Source: Streptomyces sp. 8K308 (GTDB lineage Bacteria; Actinomycetota; Actinomycetes; Streptomycetales; Streptomycetaceae). Taken from it: a stretch of DNA of 34,913 nucleotides. Both the position numbers and the translations under genes were made by a program. Positions 28,901 to 34,913 of the stretch are shown here, piece by piece (the stretch's first letter is position 1; each line of letters starts with the position of its first letter). The DNA lies in NCBI RefSeq assembly GCF_004348315.1, contig NZ_SMKC01000042.1, forward strand, positions 1-34,913, given 5' to 3'. The notes under the pieces are model-generated. The model was not told where the DNA came from and did no database searches. It saw only the letters and a list, made by a program, of their open reading frames with translations.

Positions 28901-29124
28901 GGGTCCTCCTCGCGGTGGATCTCGACGGCGGTGGCCCGGATCCCGGTGACGCGCCGCCCGCCGTCGACGCGGATGTTCTCGGGGCCGAGCCGCCGTGGCG
29001 CCTTCCCCAGGAAGGTGACGGTGAGCGTGCGCCCGTCGTCGCTCACCTCGACGCCGTCCACTCCATTGAGGCGAGCCTCCCTGACCTGGCCGCGCCGCTT
29101 CTCCGTGTCACACTCGGCGCTCAC
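25963..29124 (-). CDS. Putative baseplate assembly protein, J-like (Afp11-like)
   Basis: The 1,053-residue protein shows the baseplate J features of eCIS and R-type tails: PLIDYTARDYESLRRLVLDR and LAGLLAYTADQISYQQDAVA in the first quarter, RTSVRRHTRLIDYRMHDGCN, and in the second half FGDGRHGAAPKPG, SYRLGGGTAGNVGA and NPLAATGGTEPEP. It would build the baseplate wedge together with the gp25-like protein and the second J-like protein. A Cys-containing loop (PPCSPPGCGCADP) interrupts the middle. The GTG start overlaps the gp25 gene stop by 4 bp, and the stop overlaps the next gene's ATG, which favours coupled translation of the two J-like subunits. Confidence 0.92.
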   Translation of the reverse strand: MSAECDTEKRRGQVREARLNGVDGVEVSDDGRTLTVTFLGKAPRRLGPENIRVDGGRRVTGIRATAVEIHREEDPELDDLMRVTIDRPGDTSAYRLAVVEPDPYGRPGTTPYRGFDPRYHQAEFSFCQGRPTPFDCLPEQPEEPDTRPRPLIDYTARDYESLRRLVLDRMSLTTPGWVERHLPDLGVTLAGLLAYTADQISYQQDAVATEAYLDTARLRTSVRRHTRLIDYRMHDGCNARAFVALETSRQLALPRGRFRFAAVDVSRLGPTERPDLGPVLVEEELAALTGRAGVEVFEPLTAGEVTLRPEHNAIPFWTWGDTECTLPKGATSATLRDGAPRHDHGERKTDRRGQRRALRLRPGDVLILEEVIGPRTGTPADADPAHRQAVRLTSVTPLVDEVHDQPVLDIEWAREDALAFDLVISGRAGIDCAPLDDVSVARGNVVLVDHGRSLTHCGGVPETFTVPPEPVTLPPCSPPGCGCADPRPEGSPSAEAIRALLDRARAGRHLTPGQVRELFALLGEDTVIRAGLDIHLAPGSTVSERVEPPTADGQAAALETLLAQVTYPVIPRRFRPVLGRSPVTQAAPHPEPARVAAGQAALLAAIPERLRDRLEELWRAAEDGHPPGRAERAELTTIFGAETLEALRFDRHPAHALRELLARRERLLAAKLRRLDVLVARAGAGGVLDRYVVWEAAQSWGDRYVDGLDPDDPRLAGPAAAAVVQDPRDALPAVRATTAEGGWTPRHDLLASGPRDRHFVGELGEDGRLTLRFGDGRHGAAPKPGALEASYRLGGGTAGNVGAEAIGHLVWCPDERGARSRKPDVRAVVRVRNPLAATGGTEPEPIDEARQLAPLALKRRPLRAVTAADYARLAAETPGVQRAAAELRWTGGSREAHVVVDALGTAEPTPRLLDAVARRLEAYRRIGHDLVVRSATLVPLDIELQVCAAPGYQRGHVLAALRRALGARAGGFFHADALTFGEPVRLSRLIATAAAVPGVASVHATRLRRLFGQDQGELAAGLLAVGPLEIARCDNDPDRPENGRLSLVIGGGR

Positions 29125-29528
29125 GCGAACCCGCCCCTCTCGTACTCGAACACCTCGCCGACCCGGCGCGTCCCGGTGCGCCGGACGGTGTAGGACAGCA
29201 GCACCCGGATCACGTTCTCCTCACTGATCACCTCAAGCGCCTCGATCTCGATGACGTCGCCGAGCCAGCGCTGCAGCGCTGCCTGGACGGAGAGTTGGAC
29301 GGCGGAGGCGAGCTCGGGGCTGTTGGGCGCGAAGACCAGGTCGAGCAGCCCGCAGCCGAACTCCGGTTCCATCACGAGCTCGCCGGGGCTGGTGAACAGC
29401 AACTGCTCGATCATCTGACGGACATGGTCGTCGTACTCGGCGTGCGCGGTGCGCCCCCGGCTGTCCGGCCGGAACGGGAACGCGATGTCCACACGGGGTC
29501 GCTGCCGCTGGTTGGCCGGCGTCGTCAC
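29121..29528 (-). CDS. gp25-like baseplate wedge protein (Afp9-like)
   Basis: The 135-residue protein has the gp25/IraD-like pattern: VDIAFPFRPDSRGRTAHAEY, HVRQMIEQLLFTSPGELVME and PEFGCGLLDLVFAPNS, then a C-terminal beta sheet (IEIEALEVISEENVIRVLLS). In T4, T6SS and eCIS particles this protein sits at the inner baseplate where the sheath begins. GTG at 29528 overlaps the stop of the PAAR-like gene (GTGA) and matches the family's length. The frame is open further upstream, but there it only shadows the PAAR-like gene. Confidence 0.92.
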   Translation of the reverse strand: MTTPANQRQRPRVDIAFPFRPDSRGRTAHAEYDDHVRQMIEQLLFTSPGELVMEPEFGCGLLDLVFAPNSPELASAVQLSVQAALQRWLGDVIEIEALEVISEENVIRVLLSYTVRRTGTRRVGEVFEYERGGFA

Positions 29529-29857
29529 GCCCCCACCCCCCTCTGCTGCACGACGGTGACGTTCGGCGGCCCCTGCGGCACCTGTTCGGCGCTGTGGCAC
29601 TGACCGGTCGAGGACTGGAGCAGCGCGGGCGAGCCGTTGATCCTGATCCGGCCCGAGGGGCCGGTCCACCGGATGGTGGTGCACGGCTGCGGCTTTCCAC
29701 CGACGGTGAGCGTGCAGCCGACGACGGTGTACAGGTCCGCCTCGGTGGCGGCGGGCGCGCCGGCGACCAGGACGCGCGACTGGGCGGGCAGCGCCGTCGC
29801 CTGGCCGCCGTGCGGACACACCACCGTGGACGCGGTGGTCAGCAGGTTTCCCGACAT
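29525..29857 (-). CDS. PAAR-like spike-tip protein (Afp10-like)
   Basis: The 110-residue protein, MSGNLLTTASTVVCPHGGQA onward, contains Cys residues in VVCPHGG, VVGCTLT, QPCTTI and GQCHS that could bind a metal at the tip, as in PAAR proteins. The size and the place between the VgrG-like spike gene and the gp25 gene match Afp10. It would cap the central spike and first touch the target membrane. GGGGGAGG precedes the ATG at 29857. Confidence 0.8.
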   Translation of the reverse strand: MSGNLLTTASTVVCPHGGQATALPAQSRVLVAGAPAATEADLYTVVGCTLTVGGKPQPCTTIRWTGPSGRIRINGSPALLQSSTGQCHSAEQVPQGPPNVTVVQQRGVGA

Positions 29858-29879
29858 CGTTCTTCCTCCCCCTGGTCTC

Positions 29880-30401
29880 TCATGTCACGGTGAGCGCGTC
29901 CTGGTTGATGGTCACGGTCGACCCGACGAGCGAGATGGTGGCGCCCTGGCCGTTGCTGATGTGCACGCCCGAGTCGTCGATCACGATGGAGGCCCCCGAG
30001 GGGTGGCGCAGCGTGATCCCCTTGCCGCCCGGCTCGTCGGAGAGGATCAGCACCCGCTGCCCTGGCGTCTGGAGCACCACGTTCTGCGGCCCGTTGGGGG
30101 CGTTGCTGAGCGCGTCGCCCGGCACCTCGTCGGCCGCGCCGTACCAACACCCCGACCAGATCGGGTAGCTGGGATCGCCCTGCTCGAACTCCACCCACAC
30201 GCCGGAGTTGACGGGCGGCAGGTGGTACTGCCCGGTGCCGGGCCCAGCGAGCGGGAAACAGGGCATGGCCCAGGTGGACGGCTCGTCCCCGAGGACGTCG
30301 GGGACCTGGACCCGGATCCGGCCGATGCCCTGCGGGTCGCGGTTGTCCTTGACCGTGCCCCGGTACTTGCCGAGGTAGGTGCGTGGTGCGGTTGTCGCCA
30401 T
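29880..30401 (-). CDS. gp5/VgrG-like central spike protein (baseplate assembly protein V)
   Basis: The 173-residue protein has an OB-fold start (YLGKYRGTVKDNRDPQGIGR; RVQVPDVLG), the typical PVNSGVWVEFEQGDPSYPIW followed by SGCWYG, and a C-terminal beta-prism-like repeat (GITLRHPSGASIVIDDSGVH; TISLVGSTVTINQD). It corresponds to the C-terminal half of Afp8/VgrG; the N-terminal hub half is encoded separately by the preceding gene. It would form the trimeric spike at the end of the inner tube. An ACGGAG site lies upstream of the ATG. Confidence 0.92.
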   Translation of the reverse strand: MATTAPRTYLGKYRGTVKDNRDPQGIGRIRVQVPDVLGDEPSTWAMPCFPLAGPGTGQYHLPPVNSGVWVEFEQGDPSYPIWSGCWYGAADEVPGDALSNAPNGPQNVVLQTPGQRVLILSDEPGGKGITLRHPSGASIVIDDSGVHISNGQGATISLVGSTVTINQDALTVT

Positions 30402-30432
30402 GCGGGTGCGCTCCGTCTTTTGCTGCTGGCTG

Positions 30433-31581
30433 CTAGGGGTTAACGGTGTTCTCCAGCGCGATCAGCCCCTCGCGCGCGAGGGTGAAGTTCTGTGTGTACG
30501 AGCCACGTTGCAGGTCGTGCGTGACGCTCTTGACGTAGTAGCGGCCGTCGTAGGTGATGCCAGCGCCCCGGACCCCGACGAGCTCGCGGGGCCGCAGCAC
30601 GTAGCCGTACCTGGTCACGTCCAGCTGTCCTGACCCGGAGACGGCGTCCGCCACCTCCATCGCCTTGCCGAGCACCTCGGCCAGCGACTCGGGCCCCTCC
30701 TTCTTGGCCGTGCCGCCCAACACCTTCTTCTTCAGCGCGGGAGCAGGTCGTCGGGAAAGCGGCGGCCGGAACACGCTGACCTCCGGCACGTCCAGCACCT
30801 GGGAGACACGGGTGGCCTGGAACTGCACCCGCGCCTGCGGCTCCTCACGCGCGGTGCCATCGAAGGAGAAGGTGAGCTGGTCGACGTTGGACAGCGCGTC
30901 CATGTTGACGTTGAGCGCGTGCTGCGGGGTCCCGAGTCGGACCTCAGGACCCCAGTAGGCCCTGCTCATCCCCGGTGTGGGTCCGGGGTCCAGATAGAAC
31001 ACGAACCCGTTCGCCTTGCCGAGGTCCGTGATGTAGGCGAGGTCGGTGCCCGTCTGGAAGTCGATGCGCTGGGTGGGCACCGGCATCTGGGTGATCAGCT
31101 CCGGCATCACCTGCGGGGTTATTCCGTACCGGGCGTACTCGGGCCGCGAGAGGATGTGCGAGACGCGGGCCGCCGGCCCCATGGACGGGAACGGCACGCC
31201 CTGCCTCTCCTCCAGGTCCATCAGCACGGTCAGGTCCTCGCCGGTGACGGTGAGGGTCGACTGCCCGGGCTGGTTGCTGATCCCGACCTCCTGCCGGATC
31301 AGGATCCCGTCCATGAGCACGGTGGGCGTGCCCTGGATGGTGGTGGAGAGAACGACCCTTGTCTTGGGGTCGAAGAACCCGTCCGGCAGCAGGCGGGTGT
31401 TGATGACGCCGCGCTTCGACAGGTCGAAGGACAGCTGGAACCCGCTGCGTTCGCCTGCTGACATGGTGACCTGCGCGGACAGCAACGCGTCCGTCACCTC
31501 GCGCGGCACGGGGCGCGCGATCTGTGCGCCCATGCGGAGCGTGAGGTGAATGGGCCCCCGCCGGACCGGTTCGTCAACCAT
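30433..31581 (-). CDS. gp27-like hub protein (phage late control D/VgrG N-terminal type)
   Basis: The 382-residue protein has features of the gp27/VgrG hub fold: VTMSAGERSGFQLSFDLSKR early, FDPKTRVVLSTTIQGTPTVL with LMDGILI, LTVTGEDLTVLMDLEER, and in the last part RPRELVGVRGAGITYDGRYY followed by VKSVTHDL. It would connect the inner tube to the spike encoded next. A Lys/Pro-rich loop (about residues 265-290) is the only low-complexity stretch. The ATG at 31581 overlaps the end of the LysM-like gene by 8 bp and has GGAGGGGG in front of it. Confidence 0.9.
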   Translation of the reverse strand: MVDEPVRRGPIHLTLRMGAQIARPVPREVTDALLSAQVTMSAGERSGFQLSFDLSKRGVINTRLLPDGFFDPKTRVVLSTTIQGTPTVLMDGILIRQEVGISNQPGQSTLTVTGEDLTVLMDLEERQGVPFPSMGPAARVSHILSRPEYARYGITPQVMPELITQMPVPTQRIDFQTGTDLAYITDLGKANGFVFYLDPGPTPGMSRAYWGPEVRLGTPQHALNVNMDALSNVDQLTFSFDGTAREEPQARVQFQATRVSQVLDVPEVSVFRPPLSRRPAPALKKKVLGGTAKKEGPESLAEVLGKAMEVADAVSGSGQLDVTRYGYVLRPRELVGVRGAGITYDGRYYVKSVTHDLQRGSYTQNFTLAREGLIALENTVNP

Positions 31582-31927
31582 GCGGACCCCCTCCGGGGAG
31601 CGGGATGTTGATCCGCTCCCCGGGCGTGTCCGTCGACTCCCGCTGGTCGACGGTGGCGTTGGCGTCGGCGATACGCCACCACTGGGCGGCGGTGCCGAAG
31701 TAGTGGTGCGCGAGGAGATCGAGCCGCTCGCCGACGCTGACGGTGTGCGGGACGTTCTCGATCGTCTCGTCGGTGGGTTGTCTGGGGATCAACCGTCGCT
31801 TGAGGTACGGCACCTCCCGCCCGTCGTCCGTGGTGTGCACGGCGGTCTCCACGCCGTGGTACCGGCTGGAGCGTGGGTAGTTGGTGATAGCCGGCAGGGC
31901 CGTGTCGAGCAAGCGGTCGTCGGTCAC
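31574..31927 (-). CDS. Small LysM-like baseplate protein (Afp7 C-terminal type)
   Basis: The 117-residue protein carries a degenerate LysM fold in its second half (HTVSVGERLDLLAHHYFGTA; QWWRIADANATVD) and ends with a Pro/Gly tail after GERINIPLPGG, the pattern of the gp53/LysM-like baseplate proteins that follow the tube-cap gene in eCIS. Such domains bind other baseplate parts rather than peptidoglycan. The GTG start overlaps the previous stop (GTGA). Confidence 0.82.
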   Translation of the reverse strand: MTDDRLLDTALPAITNYPRSSRYHGVETAVHTTDDGREVPYLKRRLIPRQPTDETIENVPHTVSVGERLDLLAHHYFGTAAQWWRIADANATVDQRESTDTPGERINIPLPGGGPHG

Positions 31928-32574
31928 AGGACTCCCCCTCCGTTGAGACCCAGCGCGGCGAGCCGGCCGTTAGCCACGGAGGCCGCGAGGCGTTCCTTCT
32001 GCGCGAGGTGTGCGAGGTACAGCTCGTAGCCACGGTGCCCGGTGGGCAGATCGCTGACGGTCAGCACGCGCAGTCCGATGCTGAGGCTCGCCCGGATCGG
32101 GTTGAGGTCCACGTCGAAGGCGTCCTCGGTGATCGCGACCTCGGTGAGGCGGACGGGCAGCACGCGCTTGTTCCCCCAGGTGAAGAGGGTCAGCGGCGCC
32201 TCGATCGGCGTGATCTCGAGCGTCCCAGCGGCGGCGAGCACCTCCAGGTTTCGGAGCTGGACGGAGGTCGGGTTCACCAGCATCTCCAGCGTGGCCAGAT
32301 GCGGATGAATCCCCTCCGGCGCCGGCACGTCCAACTGGTCGGTGGCATCGATCTCCGCCGTGAACTTCCACGTCTCGACGGCCGGCCCCTTGAGCCGCAA
32401 AGCCTCGGTCCGGTCCCCGGCGCCTTCCGCCCCAGCGGTCTGCGGGGCGAGCGTCCGCTCGAGGCTGTCGGGGTTGAACTGGAGGACGATGATCCGTTGC
32501 GGCGTGCCGCGCTGGGGATCGATGATGACGATCCCGGACCGGATGGGTTTGGGTATGTCGGCGTAGCGGGTCAC
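31924..32574 (-). CDS. CIS tube-type protein (Afp7 N-terminal-like)
   Basis: The 216-residue protein contains IIVLQFNPDSLERTLAPQTA, then KGPAVETWKFTAEIDATDQL, APLTLFTWGNKRVLPVRLTE and NPIRASLSIGLRVLTV. This is the two-sheet tube-domain pattern of the eCIS 'tube protein' family that adapts the hub to the tube. Start GTG 32574 overlaps the stop of the upstream small gene (GTGA). The same frame is open to 32712 but there it only shadows the other gene. Together with the next gene it makes up what is one protein in Afp/PVC. Confidence 0.85.
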   Translation of the reverse strand: MTRYADIPKPIRSGIVIIDPQRGTPQRIIVLQFNPDSLERTLAPQTAGAEGAGDRTEALRLKGPAVETWKFTAEIDATDQLDVPAPEGIHPHLATLEMLVNPTSVQLRNLEVLAAAGTLEITPIEAPLTLFTWGNKRVLPVRLTEVAITEDAFDVDLNPIRASLSIGLRVLTVSDLPTGHRGYELYLAHLAQKERLAASVANGRLAALGLNGGGVL

Positions 32575-33170
32575 GAGTCCGCCTTCCCAGGGTCGATGAG
32601 ATTGTCGACGATCACCGAAGCCTCCCGGGAGATGGTGGGGCTCGGATCGCCCTCGGCCATCTCGCGCAACCGCTGGCGGTAGGCGGGCCATTGGGAATAT
32701 GCCATGGCCCACAGTGCTCCACGACGAACGTCGGCGTCCGGGTGCGTCGATGCCCCGATCACCCGGCTACTCACCGACTCTTCCGGCTCGAGTGGTGCTC
32801 CGACACCCAGCCGCAGAACAGCTTTCGCTCTTCCTGCCGGATAGACGTTGACGTCTGTCTCCAGGACCAACTCGTCAACGCTCCACACGGCAAGTCCCCG
32901 CTGGATTCCGGTCAACACCTGCTCGATGCGGCTCCAGTCATCTCCCGACACCACGAAATATCGCTCATCGACCCTATCGTCCTCGGTGAAGTGAGCAGCG
33001 GTCGCCTCGTCGACGCGCCACGTGACAGACAAGTGAACATGAGCCTTCGGATCCCGGGGAACATGTCCCGCCAGCTCCCAGTGCAACGAGTCGGCCAGAG
33101 CTTCCACATCCTCCGGCGTCACGGAGTCCTTGACGACCAGTCGATGACTGATGAATTCTCCAAGATGCAT
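32571..33170 (-). CDS. Unknown protein with HEAT-like C-terminus, next to the candidate cargo gene
   Basis: The 199-residue protein is not recognised. The N-terminal ~140 residues are beta-rich (LVVKDSVTPEDVEALADSLH; HVHLSVTWRVDEATAAHFTE; RYFVVSGDDW). The C-terminal ~60 residues look like one or two HEAT-type helical repeats (ASTHPDADVRRGALWAMAYS; EGDPSPTISREASVIVDNLI). It has no signal peptide or membrane segment. It starts 19 bp after the stop of the large upstream gene and overlaps the CIS tube gene by 4 bp, so it is part of the operon. Its GC is lower than that of the structural genes. It could be an immunity or chaperone protein for the upstream product. That is only inferred from position. 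Confidence 0.72.
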   Translation of the reverse strand: MHLGEFISHRLVVKDSVTPEDVEALADSLHWELAGHVPRDPKAHVHLSVTWRVDEATAAHFTEDDRVDERYFVVSGDDWSRIEQVLTGIQRGLAVWSVDELVLETDVNVYPAGRAKAVLRLGVGAPLEPEESVSSRVIGASTHPDADVRRGALWAMAYSQWPAYRQRLREMAEGDPSPTISREASVIVDNLIDPGKADS

Positions 33171-33189
33171 CAGGCCCTCGATTCCAACC

Positions 33190-34913
33190 TTACTCCGCAG
33201 CTCCGGGCGTCATGCCATAGAGACTGTACACACGCCGCTCGATATGATCGAACAACGCCTGCTTCCGCTTTTCCTTGTCCTGGACCGCTCCGAAGTCCTC
33301 GCCCACCATCGTATTAGCCCAGACTTCGAGATAACTCATTTCATCGTCGGCCATCTTGACGCCACCCGGCGTGATCTCCCCTCTTCCCGCAACCTCGCCC
33401 CACACATAATTCGAATAGGGCCCCTCCCAGGCGTTCACTCGCTCCCGCGCATCCCGCTTTTCCTCCTCGGTGAAATCATCACCCCGTCGCGGGTTCGCCC
33501 GCCGCATTACACGCTGGTATTCCTCGACAGTAACGCGATCTGGTTCTTGCGCAATTCGAGTCCAGAAATCCTTGCGCAATATGCGCCTTCTCCCTCGACC
33601 GGACATCTTTTCCAAATCTGCGGCCGTCAACCCGACCTTGCCCCCCTCGTAGTTCATCGCTCGCGCCAGGTCCTGGGGCTTCATACCCTGCCGGATCAAC
33701 TCATAGAACTTGTAGAACAGGTTGAGCCTGCGGGCACCGCTCTGCGCACCGCCTGGCGCCATCGGGAGCCTTTTCAACGCCTCGCTGAGGGTGCTGATCG
33801 TCTCGCCCTTGCGCTTCCCGTTCGCCTGCCGCTGTCCCCCCTGCGCCCCCATCTCGTAGGCCATGGCGCGATAGACCAGATCGCTGACCGATCGATTCTG
33901 TTCAACCGCTCCCAGGACACGCAGGTAGTCTCGTCTCCCATTCTCCTGAGTTGCGTCCGAGGCGCCTCTGATGTCCTGCAGCATCACCTCGGCGAGCTCT
34001 CTCTGCTCTGACGCCGGAACGTCATTGAACATGTTGCTATACCTGTCACCCGGGAAGGGACTGACGGTATCGGGACCGTGCGTCACGATCTGGTTCATTG
34101 GGCTGCTCCCCTGCCTCACGTTGACGACATCACCAGAGGGGCCCAATATACGCGTCGACTCGTTGAGGTTCATGTTGATGTTTCGCAGAGAAAGCGCCAC
34201 ACCTGTGGACTGAGGAGTCTGTCCCAGTTGTAGCGTGTCGCCACTCAACCTGGATTCGAAGCTCGCCCGCTGGGCACGTTGGGAATTCTCCACCCGGTCC
34301 GCGATCACCCGTATGTGGCGCAGCAGGTCGTCCCGGTCCTTGCGGGTGAACGTAACGCCGGCGATGACCCACTGGCGAGGGTTGAGATATGCGTCGATAT
34401 CGAACTGCTGGCCATCGTTCAGGACCAGTCGGCTGAGGCGATACCAGAGACGAAGCGCCTGGAGAATCCCACGATGTACGGGACGTGCGAGCCCTCGGCC
34501 GAGCACTCTCCGCAGACGAGGGCGCAGCCGCGCCACGATCTGGGCCAGCCGGCGCCCCTTCGCCTCGGGCGAGTCCTCCTGGCGCCGTCGCTCCTCACGT
34601 TGTTGCTGACGCCGTTGCTCTCGTGTGCGCTGGTGATCGCGCAGTCTGTCGCGGCGCCGGGCATAGGCGTCGCGCATGCGACGTGCATCGTTGTCGCGAG
34701 CACGGCTACGTTCATCGCCGCGGGGGCGCTCGCGCTCCGGACGGCGCCTACGTTCGCGGGCATCGCGAGTACGGGGCCGGCGAGGGTCGTCGTCGCGATC
34801 GCGGCGGCGTTCGCGTTCTCGTTGCCGGCGGACCCGGTCGAGCGCTTCCCGTACAGTCGCGCGGTCGCGTTGGCGGGCCCGGCCCTCGGGGGACCTGCGC
34901 GGGCGGCGTGGGG
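33190..34913 (-). CDS. Large Arg-rich protein of the eCIS cluster, C-terminal part (candidate cargo), runs off the right edge
   Basis: 574 residues are visible; the frame stays open to the window edge, so the true start is outside. An extremely Arg/Asp/Glu-rich, probably disordered or coiled segment occupies about the first 140 visible residues (34500-34913). A globular C-terminal part of about 430 residues follows, from ILQALRLWYRLSRLVLNDGQ to MTPGAAE, mostly helical, with no motif I recognise. The gene sits at the head of the visible baseplate genes, where eCIS clusters often carry DUF4157-type or cargo proteins. Codons such as AAT, TAT, AGT and ATA are frequent around 33200-33700, unlike the rest of the window, a sign of separate origin. 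A cargo or toxin role is a hypothesis; a structural role such as tape measure is less likely from this end. Confidence 0.8.
   Translation of the reverse strand, partial: PRRPRRSPEGRARQRDRATVREALDRVRRQRERERRRDRDDDPRRPRTRDARERRRRPERERPRGDERSRARDNDARRMRDAYARRRDRLRDHQRTREQRRQQQREERRRQEDSPEAKGRRLAQIVARLRPRLRRVLGRGLARPVHRGILQALRLWYRLSRLVLNDGQQFDIDAYLNPRQWVIAGVTFTRKDRDDLLRHIRVIADRVENSQRAQRASFESRLSGDTLQLGQTPQSTGVALSLRNINMNLNESTRILGPSGDVVNVRQGSSPMNQIVTHGPDTVSPFPGDRYSNMFNDVPASEQRELAEVMLQDIRGASDATQENGRRDYLRVLGAVEQNRSVSDLVYRAMAYEMGAQGGQRQANGKRKGETISTLSEALKRLPMAPGGAQSGARRLNLFYKFYELIRQGMKPQDLARAMNYEGGKVGLTAADLEKMSGRGRRRILRKDFWTRIAQEPDRVTVEEYQRVMRRANPRRGDDFTEEEKRDARERVNAWEGPYSNYVWGEVAGRGEITPGGVKMADDEMSYLEVWANTMVGEDFGAVQDKEKRKQALFDHIERRVYSLYGMTPGAAE

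Noticed and set aside
26116..29193. Very long open frame on the plus strand (also around 21908-25015, 20496-22532 and 9842-11806)
   Set aside because: These lie antisense to well-supported genes, have low-complexity Gly/Arg/Ala-rich translations and arise from the GC bias of codon positions.
33190..34913. Tape-measure protein
   Set aside because: The visible C-terminal part is globular and charged, without long hydrophobic helices or regular repeats; the start is needed to decide fully.

Overview
The window is very GC-rich, with strong G/C bias at third codon positions, rare TTA codons in regulatory and secondary-metabolism genes, a large LuxR-family (LAL) regulator, a modular type I polyketide synthase, a monomeric NADP isocitrate dehydrogenase and an actinobacterial contractile injection system. 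This points to Streptomyces or a close relative. It falls into three parts.

Part 1 (about 1-7.8 kb, all minus strand) is the edge of a polyketide gene cluster. A 932-residue LAL regulator is followed by a type II thioesterase and the start of a type I PKS that runs off the left edge. The ketosynthase has Gln instead of the catalytic Cys (KSQ), so it reads as a decarboxylating loading domain. It is followed by an AT with a methylmalonyl-type YASH motif and then, unexpectedly, by the structural half of a ketoreductase. TTA codons in the regulator (two) and in the KSQ domain (one) suggest bldA-dependent translation.

Part 2 (about 7.8-17.3 kb) mixes a few intact genes with many broken ones. Intact are a cobalamin-binding-type protein, a PLP aminotransferase, a VOC protein, a RibD/DHFR-like reductase and the core-metabolism gene icd. 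Between them I can read at least eight gene remnants: an amino-acid ABC ATPase start, its permease (nonsense mutation), a GNAT start, an FtsX C-terminus, a LuxR C-terminus fused head-to-head to it by a deletion, a second DHFR-like gene with two frameshifts, an ABC-2-like permease C-terminus, and a LacI C-terminus. A run of 7-bp tandem repeats lies directly before the VOC gene's ribosome binding site. A perfect 14-bp palindrome lies upstream of icd, and a strong hairpin follows it.

Part 3 (17.3 kb to the right edge, all minus strand) is the baseplate and spike half of an extracellular contractile injection system (eCIS). In transcription order it reads: a large Arg-rich protein cut by the window edge (candidate cargo), a small HEAT-like protein, a CIS tube/Afp7-like protein, a LysM-like protein, a gp27-like hub, a gp5/VgrG-like spike, a PAAR-like tip, a gp25-like wedge protein, two large baseplate J-like proteins, a tail protein, a DUF6519 protein and an amidase with a peptidoglycan-binding domain. 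Most of these genes overlap by 4 bp (ATGA/GTGA) and look translationally coupled. Sheath, tube, tape measure and ATPase genes are not in the window and should lie to the right. The candidate cargo gene has clearly lower GC and different codon use from the structural genes.
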